Of a stretch of 64,000 nucleotides of DNA, positions 1 to 8,639 are shown piece after piece. Where the stretch lies: assembly GCA_963810615.1 (NCBI GenBank), contig CAWEOA010000002.1, positions 124,001-188,000 of the forward strand. Direction: 5' to 3'. A program made the translations under genes and the position numbers. How positions within the stretch are numbered: the stretch's first letter is position 1; each line of letters opens with the position of its first letter. The stretch comes from JARRQJ01 sp963810615. GTDB lineage: Bacteria; Pseudomonadota; Gammaproteobacteria; DRLM01. The notes beneath the pieces are model-generated. The model did not search any database and was not told where the DNA came from. It worked only from the letters and a program-made list of their open reading frames with translations.

Positions 1-666
1 GTCATAGTTCGTCCCGGCGACGAGGCGCTCGCCCAGCCAGTGCAGGGTTTGATACAAGACCGGCGCCCGCTCGCGCTCAGCGGCGGAGAGATAACCGTTG
101 CGCGAACTCATAGCCAGGCCGTCGCTCTCACGCACCGTCGGCTCGCCGATGATTTCAACCGCCATACACAGATCGGCCACCAGCCGCCGCACCACCAATA
201 ACTGTTGATAATCCTTTGCGCCGAATACCGCCACATGGGGACGCACCGCATTAAACAGTTTCGCCACCACCGTCGCGACCCCGGTAAAGTGTCCGGGACG
301 GGCGGTGCCGCACAAGATATCGGATAGACCCGGCACCTCCACTCGCACCGTGTCATCGCTGCCGTAGGGATAGAGCTCCTTCACATCCGGGGCGAACAAT
401 AAGTGTGCCCCGTGCTCCGCCAGGATAAAACTATCCTGCTTAAGGGTTCGCGGATACGCGCCAAAGTCCTCTTGCGGCCCGAATTGGGTGGGATTGACGA
501 AGATGCTCACCACCACCTTGTCCGCTGCCCGGCAGGCGCGTTTCACCAGTTGCAGATGGCCGTCATGCAGGTTGCCCATGGTGGGAACCAGGGCGACGCG
601 TTCGCGGCGGCCGCGCCATTGATCCACGGCGGTACGAAGATGGGCGATAGTGTGGACGGTTTGCAT
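1..666 (-). CDS. panC: Pantothenate synthetase (pantoate-beta-alanine ligase), 3' end missing
   Basis: Joins pantoate and beta-alanine with ATP to give pantothenate, the last step of vitamin B5 synthesis in the cytosol. I translated 222 codons from ATG at 666; the C-terminus runs off the left edge. Visible family motifs: PTMGNLHDGH near the start (the HxGH nucleotide-binding motif), FVNPTQFGPQEDF, FGAKDYQQLLVVRRLV, and MSSRNGYLS in the KMSKS-like region. The start overlaps the panB stop (TGATG), so it is the last visible gene of the pcnB-folK-kinase-panB-panC run and is probably translationally coupled to panB. Function is firm. Completeness of the gene cannot be judged. Confidence 0.95.
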   Translation of the reverse strand, partial: MQTVHTIAHLRTAVDQWRGRRERVALVPTMGNLHDGHLQLVKRACRAADKVVVSIFVNPTQFGPQEDFGAYPRTLKQDSFILAEHGAHLLFAPDVKELYPYGSDDTVRVEVPGLSDILCGTARPGHFTGVATVVAKLFNAVRPHVAVFGAKDYQQLLVVRRLVADLCMAVEIIGEPTVRESDGLAMSSRNGYLSAAERERAPVLYQTLHWLGERLVAGTNYD

Positions 667-1493
667 CAGCTGAAGCAGTGTTCCGGCGCGGGGAATGCGC
701 CGCTCTTCACCGCCTCGATATAGCTTGCCACGGCCGCGCGAACATGGGGCTGGCCCGTCATAAAATCCCTGGCGAACTTGGGGCGTTTCCCCGGCGTGAT
801 ACCCAACATATCGTACAGCACCAATACCTGGCCGTCGCAGTCCGGGCCGGCGCCGATGCCGATCACCGGTATCTCCACGGACTGGGTGATCTCGGCCGCC
901 AAACCTACCGGAACGCTTTCCAATAACAGTACATCAGCGCCTGCCTCCTGCAGGGCCACGGCATCCTGCAGCATGGCGCGCGCCGCCGCCGCATCGCGAC
1001 CCTGCACCCGGTAGCCGCCGAGACGATGGACCGATTGCGGCTGCAAGCCCAAATGGGCGCACACGGGAATGCCGCGCGCAGTCAGATGGGCGACGGTCTC
1101 TACCTGCGGCGAGCCGCCTTCCAGCTTCACCATATGCGCGCCCCCTTCCTGCATCAGGCGCGCGGCGTTGACCATGGCCTGCTGCGGCGTGGCGTAACTC
1201 ATGAACGGCATGTCCACCATCAATAGCGCCCGCCGCCGACCGCGCACCACCGCGGCGCTGTGATACACCATATCGTCCATGGAGACCGGCACGGTGCTGT
1301 CCCGACCCTGGATCACCATCCCCAGGGAATCCCCCACCAGCAGGACATCGATACCGGCTTCATCCAACAGCGTGGCAAAGCTGGCGTCATAAACGGTGAG
1401 GCAGGCGATCTTTTCCCGCGCCTGCTTCAAACTGCGCAGGGTATTCACCGTCACCGCGGCGGCGGTGGAAGATTTGGCAGTGAATGTGCTCAT
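666..1493 (-). CDS. panB: 3-methyl-2-oxobutanoate hydroxymethyltransferase (ketopantoate hydroxymethyltransferase)
   Basis: Transfers a hydroxymethyl group from 5,10-methylene-THF to alpha-ketoisovalerate, giving ketopantoate, the first committed step of pantothenate synthesis. The 275-residue protein has the usual length and typical motifs: ACLTVYDASFATLLDEAGID, LLVGDSLGMVIQGRDSTVPV, and MVKLEGG in the TIM-barrel core, with ESVP and GIGAGPDCDGQVLV nearer the C-terminus. The start overlaps the upstream kinase stop by 4 bp (ATGA) and its stop overlaps panC, so the operon is tightly packed and probably translationally coupled. Confidence 0.97.
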   Translation of the reverse strand: MSTFTAKSSTAAAVTVNTLRSLKQAREKIACLTVYDASFATLLDEAGIDVLLVGDSLGMVIQGRDSTVPVSMDDMVYHSAAVVRGRRRALLMVDMPFMSYATPQQAMVNAARLMQEGGAHMVKLEGGSPQVETVAHLTARGIPVCAHLGLQPQSVHRLGGYRVQGRDAAAARAMLQDAVALQEAGADVLLLESVPVGLAAEITQSVEIPVIGIGAGPDCDGQVLVLYDMLGITPGKRPKFARDFMTGQPHVRAAVASYIEAVKSGAFPAPEHCFS

Positions 1494-2149
1494 GCCAGAA
1501 TTTCGGCCGGCAGGGGATTAAAGTAGTGTCTGCCGCTGCGGGTTCGACGAATACGTTCCACCAGTTGCTGATAATCCAGGTCATTACTCACCCAATCGAT
1601 AACGGTGGCGTTGACGATCAGCAAGGGCGATTGATCGTAATGATAGAAGAAATCCGCGTAGGCATCCGCCAAACGCTGCAGATAGGCGGATTCTATCCAG
1701 CGCTCATAGGGCACGCCGCGCTTCTTGACCCGCTCGATCAATATATCAACCGGCGCCTGCAGATAGATCACCAAGTCCGGGGCCGGGGGCGACAAATCCA
1801 AATGACGGTAGACCTGTTCATACAAGCGCAACTCGTCGTCATCCAGGGTCAATTGGGCGAAGAGCGGATCCTTCTCCAGTAAAAAATCGCTGACGACATT
1901 GGGGCGAAACAAATCACCCTGACGCAGCGCCTGGAGTTGCTGCACCCGTTGAAACAGAAACGACAGCTGGGTAGGCAGGGCCATGGGCCGGGGGTTCTGA
2001 TAATAGCGTTCCAGAAAGGGATTATCCTCGGCCCGCTCCAATAGCAACTCGCTGCCGAAGGTGCCGGCCAGGCGCCGCGCGAGGCTGGTCTTGCCCACCC
2101 CGATAGGACCTTCGACGATGATATAACTCGGCGCGCTGCTCGGTGTCAT
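1490..2149 (-). CDS. Deoxynucleoside kinase family protein
   Basis: P-loop kinase of the deoxyguanosine/deoxyadenosine kinase (dNK) family, predicted to phosphorylate a deoxynucleoside in the salvage pathway. The Walker A motif GPIGVGKTS lies at about residues 15-23. The LID-like segment is around VKKRGVPYERW. I use the ATG at 2149 (219 aa) rather than an upstream in-frame codon, because it forms an ATGA overlap with the folK stop and sits just ahead of the P-loop. Placement between folK and panB links it to cofactor and nucleotide supply. Substrate specificity cannot be read from the sequence. Confidence 0.85.
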   Translation of the reverse strand: MTPSSAPSYIIVEGPIGVGKTSLARRLAGTFGSELLLERAEDNPFLERYYQNPRPMALPTQLSFLFQRVQQLQALRQGDLFRPNVVSDFLLEKDPLFAQLTLDDDELRLYEQVYRHLDLSPPAPDLVIYLQAPVDILIERVKKRGVPYERWIESAYLQRLADAYADFFYHYDQSPLLIVNATVIDWVSNDLDYQQLVERIRRTRSGRHYFNPLPAEILA

Positions 2150-2649
2150 ATGGCCGCGGGCATGGCCTGCAATCCCAGGCTGGAACAACGTTCCACCAAT
2201 GCCTGCAGGCTTCCCGCACCGGGGATGTGCAGCTGCGGGGCGATCTCATGGAGCGGATACAGGACGAAGTTACGCTCCGGCAGGCCCGGGTGGGGCACGG
2301 TCAGGACCTCGCCTTCCACTTGGGCATCGCCATACAAGAGCAAATCCAGATCCAGGGTCCTGGGCACCCAACGCTCGGCCCCCCGTACCCGACCGTGCAG
2401 TTCTTCGATCAAGTGAAATTCCCGCAATAACTCAGCGGGGGAAAGCCGCGTATCCACGGCGGCGACGGCGTTTAAATAGTCGGGCTGCGGCACCGTCCCC
2501 AAGGGTTTACTGCGATATAAGGATGAATAGGCCACGCAACAGGTGGCGGGAATGGCGTCCAAGGCCGCCAAGGCACTGCGTAGCTGTGCCTGAGGATCGT
2601 TAAGATTGCTGCCTAAACCTACATAGGCCCGTACCAGGCTAGAATTCAT
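2146..2649 (-). CDS. folK: 2-amino-4-hydroxy-6-hydroxymethyldihydropteridine pyrophosphokinase (HPPK)
   Basis: Transfers pyrophosphate from ATP to 6-hydroxymethyl-7,8-dihydropterin in folate synthesis. Motifs: AYVGLGSNLNDP at the N-terminus, SSLYRSKPLG, DYLNAVAAVDT, and the signature RWVPRTLDLDLLLYGD followed by LTVPHPGLPERNFVLYPL. The start at 2649 gives 167 aa and has GAGGTG four bases upstream; the alternative ATG at 2661 has no good ribosome site. It lies 48 bp downstream of pcnB, as in many gammaproteobacteria, and overlaps the following kinase by 4 bp. Confidence 0.96.
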   Translation of the reverse strand: MNSSLVRAYVGLGSNLNDPQAQLRSALAALDAIPATCCVAYSSLYRSKPLGTVPQPDYLNAVAAVDTRLSPAELLREFHLIEELHGRVRGAERWVPRTLDLDLLLYGDAQVEGEVLTVPHPGLPERNFVLYPLHEIAPQLHIPGAGSLQALVERCSSLGLQAMPAAI

Positions 2650-2697
2650 ACTGCACCTCATTGCTGGTGTTGTTACTGCTTACCCCAGGCAGTCTAC

Positions 2698-4053
2698 CTA
2701 TTCCGGTGGATTGTTGCTAACCGCCTTAGCCTTGGAGCGCCGCGTCCGCCGTTTTTTACCTTTTCCGCCACCGCCGCTGCGAACCTGCTTCAACCTCTCA
2801 TTGTCATCCAAGCCTTGAAACTCTGTCCACCACTGACATAATTCCCCTATCTCTTCTCCGGCATCTCGCCGTAATAGCATGAAGTCATAGGCGGCACGAA
2901 AGCGAGGATGTTCCAAGAGCCGCAGGGGACGCAAACCGGTGGTGCGCCGTAGGCGAATCTGCAAGGCCCAGATCTCCCGCATAGGGACGCCGAAGCGCTT
3001 GGGGAGCGCAGTACGGGCCAGTTGCTGGCCCTCCACGGCATAAGCGGCCTCTTGCAAGGCCTGAATCTCACCCATGGCCTCCTCCGCCTCCTGACTGGCC
3101 ATGGTCTGACGCAAGGGCTCCCACAACAAGGCTGCGTACAGAAAGGCCGGGGTTACCGGTTTTCCCTCCGCAATCCGGGCGTCGGTGTTTTGCAGGGCGC
3201 GGATCAACAAGGTCAAAGGAAAACCTTCCCGTTCCTGGGCCAGGCAGGCCTCGGTCTGGGGAAACAAGTAAGCGAACAGGCCGTAGTGACGGAGCAATTC
3301 AAAGCTCTGGACCGCACAGCCGCCTAGAAATAATTTGAGGATTTCATCGAAAAGCCGGGCCGAGGGGATATCTTCCAGCAAATGCGCCAACTCGAAGATC
3401 GGCGCCTCGCTGTCGGGATGGATGCGAAATCCCAGCTTGGCGGCAAAACGCACCGCCCGCAGCATGCGCACCGGGTCCTCATGATAACGCTGCTGGGGAT
3501 CCCCGATCAGCCGCAGCATCCCGCTCTGCAGATCCGCCATGCCGTCGACATAGTCCACCACGGAAAAATCCTGAATGTTGTAATACAGGGCATTGACCGT
3601 GAAATCGCGCCGCCAAGCGTCTTCCTCCAGAGTACCGTAGACGTTGTCGCGGAGGATGCGGCCGTTCTCGGTGCGCGCCTCATCGTCACTGGCGCCGTCA
3701 CCCTGGGCGCGAAAGGTGGCGACCTCGATGATCTCCCTCTCGAAACGGACATGGGCAAGGCGGAAGCGCCGGCCGATCAACATGCAATTGCGAAAGAGCT
3801 TTTTCACCTCTTCCGGGCGGGCATTGGTCGCTATATCGAAATCCTTGGGCTCCCGCCCGAGCAGCATATCCCGTACCCCGCCCCCGACCAGGAAGGCGTC
3901 ATAACCGGCGCCCTTGAGCCGATACAGCACCTTGAGGGCGTTGGAACTGATGTTGGCTCGTGAAATCGCGTGTTCGGAACGAGGGATGATGCGCGGTTGC
4001 GTATTAATTGTGGGGCCTTTGAGCGCGTGCAAATAACGATTTATATATAACAA
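2698..4053 (-). CDS. pcnB: Poly(A) polymerase I
   Basis: Adds 3' poly(A) tails to RNA, promoting decay. Residues about 55-75 carry the nucleotidyltransferase core LVGGGVRDMLLGREPKDFDI, followed by the family motif LFRNCMLIGRRFRLAHV; the C-terminus is a basic tail (GKGKKRRTRRSKAK). The homologous part begins at IPRSEHAISR. No ATG or GTG lies in frame between the upstream stop and this point, so initiation is probably non-canonical. TTG at 4053 is used here, with ATT near 4005 as an alternative. A non-AUG (AUU) start is reported for E. coli pcnB. First gene of the minus-strand operon. Confidence 0.93.
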   Translation of the reverse strand: MLYINRYLHALKGPTINTQPRIIPRSEHAISRANISSNALKVLYRLKGAGYDAFLVGGGVRDMLLGREPKDFDIATNARPEEVKKLFRNCMLIGRRFRLAHVRFEREIIEVATFRAQGDGASDDEARTENGRILRDNVYGTLEEDAWRRDFTVNALYYNIQDFSVVDYVDGMADLQSGMLRLIGDPQQRYHEDPVRMLRAVRFAAKLGFRIHPDSEAPIFELAHLLEDIPSARLFDEILKLFLGGCAVQSFELLRHYGLFAYLFPQTEACLAQEREGFPLTLLIRALQNTDARIAEGKPVTPAFLYAALLWEPLRQTMASQEAEEAMGEIQALQEAAYAVEGQQLARTALPKRFGVPMREIWALQIRLRRTTGLRPLRLLEHPRFRAAYDFMLLRRDAGEEIGELCQWWTEFQGLDDNERLKQVRSGGGGKGKKRRTRRSKAKAVSNNPPE

Positions 4054-4054
4054 C

Positions 4055-4082
4055 TTGTCTACTGATAGTCGACGCGTATATT
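4055..4082 (+). promoter_or_regulatory. Candidate sigma-70 promoter for tRNA-Glu
   Basis: TTGTCT at 4055-4060 and TATATT at 4077-4082 are separated by 16 bp, placing a start near 4089, about 29 bases ahead of the mature tRNA. It overlaps the divergent pcnB start region. Inferred from spacing and similarity only. Confidence 0.5.
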
Positions 4083-4117
4083 ATCTTCTTTTTGCACGGC
4101 CCCGCAACGCAACATAC

Positions 4118-4193
4118 GCTCCCTTCGTCTAGTGGCCTAGGACGTTGCCCTCTCACGGCGAAAACAGGGGTTCGAGTCCCCTAGGGAGCGCCA
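4118..4193 (+). tRNA. tRNA-Glu (anticodon CTC)
   Basis: 76-nt tRNA with the 3' CCA encoded. The acceptor stem GCTCCCT/AGGGAGC pairs perfectly, the T arm has GGTTCGAGTCC, and the whole sequence closely matches bacterial tRNA-Glu. The anticodon loop reads CTCTCAC, giving anticodon CTC at positions 34-36, which reads GAG only. The usual bacterial isoacceptor is TTC, which reads both Glu codons, so this is probably an additional gene. It is transcribed divergently from pcnB. Confidence 0.95.
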
Positions 4194-4463
4194 TATTTTC
4201 AATGACCTACGATATCGCCGGAAAATAAACGGACATTAGCCGGTCCCCCCGCTTGTATCGACAGTTAGCGCGGCGGATGTCTCCATATCCTTAGTAAATA
4301 GGCAAGAAGCTTGGCAGTTCACCACTGAAACCATATTCCAAGCCTGTCCACGTGAATTTAATGCTAAAGGGAACGTCACGAAAAACGGCAAAGTCTCGTT
4401 AACCAATTGTTCTAACAGGATTTATAAGGGAGGCTGAGTCGCTAACTCAATAGGATGGGGCGA

Positions 4464-7400
4464 CTAGAAATATAGCTCGCGACGTCCCAGCCGCGAACGA
4501 CGAATCGACAATATCAATCCTAATAATCCCAGCAGGAGCGGACTGGCCGCCCCGCCGCCACCGCCGCTGGCAGTACTCAGCGGCGCCACTGAAGTGGTAA
4601 AGCAGTTAACCGTCACACCGGTCACATCGGCGCTGCCGACCGTCCCCGAACCGTTGCTTACCGCGCAGGTTTGGCCGCTGGGCTGGGTCGCCACCGCGAC
4701 GCTATAAGCTGCGCCGCCGGCTAAGGGCGTGGCGAAGGTAAAACTCCCGTCCGTCACCACCGACAGGCTGTCGCTGCCGTTGTCTGTCAGCACCACGCTG
4801 CCCGTCAAACCCGAAACCGTACCGCCAACGGTGTAGTTATTCGGGGCATTGGTGGTACAAGAAACCGCGACAGTGGTGACAGCGGCACTGCCGACCGTCC
4901 CCGCGGCGTTGGTTACCGCACAGGTCTGGTCGCTGGGCTGGGTCGCCACCGCAACGCTGTAAGTGGCGCCGCTGAACAGGGCCGTAGCGAAAGTGAAACT
5001 GCCGTTCGCCGCGACCGTGAGGTTGTCGCCGCCGTTATTGGTCAGCCCCACGCTACCTGTCAGGCCCGAGACCGTACCGCCAATGGTGTAAACCGGATCA
5101 GTGGTACATGTAACCGCGACGGTGGTGACGGGGGCGCTGCCGACCGTCCCCGAGGGGTTGCTGACTGCACAGGTTTGGCCGTTGGGCTGGGTCGCCACCG
5201 ACACATCATAGGCGGTACCGGTAGCCATACCTGTGGCAAAAACGAAATTACCGTTCGCCGCGACCGTAAGGTTGTCGGCGCCGTTGTTAGCCAGCACAAC
5301 GCTGCCCGTCAGGCCGGAGACTGCACCACCGACCTCATAAGCGTTTACAGACAGTGTCGTGCTTCCGCTAACGCTGCCATCGGCAGTGGTGGCAGTGATG
5401 GTGGTGTCGCCGGCGCCAAGTGCCCTGGCCAAGCCATTTGCGTCGAGCGTTGCCACAGAGGCGTTACTACTGCTCCATACCACCTTAGGCGCACCGGAAA
5501 TGCCTTGCGGTGTTGTCGAAGTCGCGCTTACCCCATTACCCAACTGACCATAGGTATTATCACCCCAACATTGTTCAGCACCGCCGGAAAGCAGGGCGCA
5601 GGTATGGACGTATCCTGTTGCTATCTCCGTAGCCTGCACCGTAACACCATCGATGCCGCTTACGGTAACAGGGGTGGAGGATTGGGTGGTCGTGCCGTTG
5701 CCCAGCTGGCCGGATGAATTATCCCCCCAGCATTGCACCTGATTGCTGGCCAGCAACGCACAGCTTCGCTGACCACCGGCCGCGATCTTCGTGGCCGTAC
5801 TGATCCCGCTCACGGCAACCGGCGTAGAGGATTGGCCGGTCGCGCCATTGCCCAGCTGGCCATATTGATTGTGGCCCCAGCATTTCACGGTGGAGTCAGC
5901 AAGTAGCGCACAGGTATGAAAATATCCGGCGGCAATCGCCGTGGCTTGCTCTGTCGTACCGTCGATGCCGCTCACAGCGACCGGTGTAGTTGATGATGAG
6001 GTCGTACCGTTACCCAGTTGGCCGGCACCATTATATCCCCAGCATTTCACTGTCTTATTGGAGAGCAGCGCGCAGGTATGGAAATATCCCGCGGCAATCG
6101 CCGTGGCCTGCACTGTCGTACCGTCGATGCCGCTCACGGCAACCGGAGTAGTATTGGCTACCAGATTGGTCGTGCCGTTACCCAACTGCCCGGAAGAATT
6201 ATCCCCCCAGCATTTCACCGTCTTGTCGGCAAGCAGCGCGCAGCTATGAGCATAACCCGTAGCAATCTCCGTAGCCTGCGCCGTAGCGCCATCGATACCG
6301 CTCACCGCAACCGGCAAAGTGGATTTGACGGTCGAACCGTTACCCAATTGACCGTTCTGATTGTAACCCCAGCATTGCACCGCGCCGCTGCTAAGACGTG
6401 CACAAGTATGCTTACCGCCCCCCTTAACCTCAACGGCGGTACTGATCCCAGTTACTGCAACAGGGGTAGTGTATTGCTGATTGTTTGTGCCGTTGCCCAA
6501 CTGGCCATTTTGATTGTATCCCCAGCATTGCAGCGCGCCTCCGCTTAGCGCGCAACTGTGGCTATCGCCGGCCGTGATCCCGGTAGCGGCGGTGATCCCA
6601 CTCACGGCGGCCAGGGTGGTGGATTGGATGCTGGTGCCTAACTGACCATCCTGGTTATACCCCCAACATTGCTCCTGACCGCTGGCAATCAGCGCACAGT
6701 TGTGGAAATATCCCGCCGCCAGCGCCGTGGCGGTGCTGAGCCCGCTCACCGTGACCGGGATAGTGGAAGGAGTAGTCGTTGTGTCGCCCAGCTGACCTGA
6801 AGAATTGTCCCCCCAGCACTGCACCTGTCCGCTGCCGAGCCGCGCGCAGCTATGATGATAGCCCGCCACAAGCTCCACGGCGTCGGTAACCCCGCTCACC
6901 AAGGCCGGGACTAAGGATTGGGTGGTCGTACCATTACCCAATTGGCCATATATATTTTCACCCCAGCATTGCACCTGACCGCTGCTGAGCCCCGCACAAC
7001 TATGGCGATACCCCGCCGCGATTGCAGTGGCGGTAGTGGTCCCGCTCACGGTAACCGGGACGGAGGATTTGGTCGTCGTGCCGTCGCCCAATTGCCCATA
7101 GGCGTTTTCCCCCCAGCATCGCACCTGATGGTTGTCGAGCAGCGCACAGCTATGACGATAGCCGGCCGCAATTGCAGTGGCGGTCGTGATCCCGGTCACG
7201 GTAACCGGGACGGAGGATTGGGTGGTCGTACCATTACCCAGCTGGCCGTAATAATTGTAGCCCCAGCATTTCACCGTCTTATCGGCGAGCAGCGCACATG
7301 TGTGGCCATACCCCATCGCGATCGCCGTGGCGGTGCTGATACCGCTCACCGTGACCGGGGTGGTGGATTGGGCGGTTGAATTGTTTCCCAACTGACCATA

Positions 7401-7832
7401 TTGATTCAAGCCCCAGCATTTCACCTGGCCGTTGGCGAGCACGGCACAGCTGCTGTAGTAGTCCGTCGCGATAGCCGTGGCGGTACTGATACCGCTTACC
7501 ATGACCGGGCTGGCTGATTTCGTGGTCGTACCGTTACCCAACTGGCCGTATTGGTTATCTCCCCAACATTGCACCGTGCCATTGGCGAGTACCGTACACG
7601 TATTGTAGTAACCTGCCGCGATCGCCGTAGGCACCGATTCAAGCGCTTGCGTAGAGGTATCACTGAAGGTACCGGTGGCAACGTATGCCTGGGACTGACC
7701 GGCATCGATCGTTACATTGGCCGGGGTGATATCAATAGTATTGAGCGTTGCCGCCTGTGTCGGCGCATAACCGACCGCCATCAATAGCAGTGCAATAACG
7801 CCGTACAAGCCGGAATTCAAACTTCCAATCAT
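4464..7832 (-). CDS. Secreted RCC1-repeat double beta-propeller protein with Ig-like domain and GlyGly-CTERM-like tail
   Basis: Large predicted cell-surface protein of unknown ligand. From the ATG at 7832 a signal peptide ends near PTQA. Fourteen RCC1-type repeats of about 50 residues follow, each with an HTCALL-like and a CWGxNxxGQLGNG-like motif. Fourteen is twice the seven blades of one propeller. Each repeat carries a spaced Cys pair that could form disulfides in an oxidising compartment. Next come a bacterial Ig-like (BID_2) segment, three about 82-residue repeats (motif GGTVSGLTGSVVL), and a tail GGGGGAASPLLLGLLGLI followed by basic residues, like GlyGly-CTERM sorting signals. An upstream TTG at 7895 would bury the signal peptide, so I rejected it. 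No rhombosortase is in the window. Confidence 0.85.
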   Translation of the reverse strand: MIGSLNSGLYGVIALLLMAVGYAPTQAATLNTIDITPANVTIDAGQSQAYVATGTFSDTSTQALESVPTAIAAGYYNTCTVLANGTVQCWGDNQYGQLGNGTTTKSASPVMVSGISTATAIATDYYSSCAVLANGQVKCWGLNQYGQLGNNSTAQSTTPVTVSGISTATAIAMGYGHTCALLADKTVKCWGYNYYGQLGNGTTTQSSVPVTVTGITTATAIAAGYRHSCALLDNHQVRCWGENAYGQLGDGTTTKSSVPVTVSGTTTATAIAAGYRHSCAGLSSGQVQCWGENIYGQLGNGTTTQSLVPALVSGVTDAVELVAGYHHSCARLGSGQVQCWGDNSSGQLGDTTTTPSTIPVTVSGLSTATALAAGYFHNCALIASGQEQCWGYNQDGQLGTSIQSTTLAAVSGITAATGITAGDSHSCALSGGALQCWGYNQNGQLGNGTNNQQYTTPVAVTGISTAVEVKGGGKHTCARLSSGAVQCWGYNQNGQLGNGSTVKSTLPVAVSGIDGATAQATEIATGYAHSCALLADKTVKCWGDNSSGQLGNGTTNLVANTTPVAVSGIDGTTVQATAIAAGYFHTCALLSNKTVKCWGYNGAGQLGNGTTSSSTTPVAVSGIDGTTEQATAIAAGYFHTCALLADSTVKCWGHNQYGQLGNGATGQSSTPVAVSGISTATKIAAGGQRSCALLASNQVQCWGDNSSGQLGNGTTTQSSTPVTVSGIDGVTVQATEIATGYVHTCALLSGGAEQCWGDNTYGQLGNGVSATSTTPQGISGAPKVVWSSSNASVATLDANGLARALGAGDTTITATTADGSVSGSTTLSVNAYEVGGAVSGLTGSVVLANNGADNLTVAANGNFVFATGMATGTAYDVSVATQPNGQTCAVSNPSGTVGSAPVTTVAVTCTTDPVYTIGGTVSGLTGSVGLTNNGGDNLTVAANGSFTFATALFSGATYSVAVATQPSDQTCAVTNAAGTVGSAAVTTVAVSCTTNAPNNYTVGGTVSGLTGSVVLTDNGSDSLSVVTDGSFTFATPLAGGAAYSVAVATQPSGQTCAVSNGSGTVGSADVTGVTVNCFTTSVAPLSTASGGGGGAASPLLLGLLGLILSIRRSRLGRRELYF
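4605..5340 (-). repeat. Three tandem about 245-bp repeats coding Ig-like surface modules
   Basis: Three near-identical in-frame copies encode YxxGGxVSGLTGSVVL ... QTCAV ... VTC modules between the Ig-like domain and the C-terminal anchor. The high DNA identity between copies suggests recent duplication or homogenisation. Confidence 0.8.
5480..7645 (-). repeat. Fourteen tandem about 150-bp RCC1 repeats
   Basis: Each unit encodes one propeller blade with a CWG[DYELH]NxxGQLG core. Spacing is slightly irregular: some units carry an extra IDGxTxQ loop. Unit boundaries are approximate. Confidence 0.85.
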
Positions 7833-8124
7833 AGCTTTGAGAATACCCACTCTTGAAGATATCACGCAGACCCACCCCGTATGACCTAGTCCCAACTGGG
7901 TAGGTATTCGGCTATGGACAGGAAAAGCTTTAATACTAGGAAAAACGTCTAAGAAAACATCGGAGGAAACTCAAAGAATATCTATTGGGAATACGCAACG
8001 CGGTGATGTTATGCAGACTTAGCGCAGGCGGGCGAAACTGGCATCGCTGTCAAGTAAAGCCCTTGCCCGAACCGCCGATAATGACAATAAGCACTAAATC
8101 GTCACAGCTTGCTGAGGTGAGATC

Positions 8125-8361
8125 ATGCAAATAAGTTCCGCATTGGGCAATGCACTGCAGGGCATTCAGAAGGGACTCGCCGGCATAGACAAGAACGCGG
8201 CGAAAATCGCCGGCGCTGCCGCCTTCAATTCACAAAATCCCGCGGATCTCGCTCAACCCCTGGTGGACATACAGAACAATCGACTGCAAGTCGAGGCCTC
8301 CGCCAAGGTCATGAAGACCGTGGACGCCACCATCGGCAGCCTGATCGACGTTGTCGCTTAA
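8125..8361 (+). CDS. Small protein resembling the C-terminus of flagellar rod/hook proteins
   Basis: 78-residue protein with a strong ribosome site (GAGGTGAG, 6 bases before the ATG). The C-terminal half, LVDIQNNRLQVEASAKVMKT followed by VDATIGSLIDVV, resembles the C-terminal coiled coil of axial flagellar proteins (FlgE/FlgG type). The N-terminus is alanine-rich and predicted helical. There are no flagellar genes nearby, so a role in the flagellum is not supported by context. It is a free-standing gene between two RCC1 genes. Coding is likely from the start signal and composition; function unknown. Confidence 0.7.
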   Translation: MQISSALGNALQGIQKGLAGIDKNAAKIAGAAAFNSQNPADLAQPLVDIQNNRLQVEASAKVMKTVDATIGSLIDVVA

Positions 8362-8639
8362 TACCTCCGTGAATCTTTCCTAAGCACCTTCAGGCAATCC
8401 AGGGCGGCTGGCCTTGTCTTTGCCCTGAACTTCTAGCCTTCATCATTTAAAAAAATGATAATCTGTTGTTATACGCTCAGCCGGAGATCAAAAAAATCAC
8501 TATGCTGAGTGCAACGGAATCATCCCCGCCTACCTGAATCTTACGATCTGACCGGTTCACGCTCATCCTGGTATCCTAGGCTGAACTTGCCAGATAAAAA
8601 ATTATCTAAACCCCATCAATAGTTAATGCCGGAGGTTAC

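Noticed and set aside
5060..5717. Several ORFs opposite or inside the RCC1/Ig repeats
   Set aside because: Periodic shadows created by the tandem repeats.
8370..8480. Possible terminator or riboswitch downstream of the 78-residue gene
   Set aside because: Stems are imperfect and compete, with no T tract; no known riboswitch core recognised.
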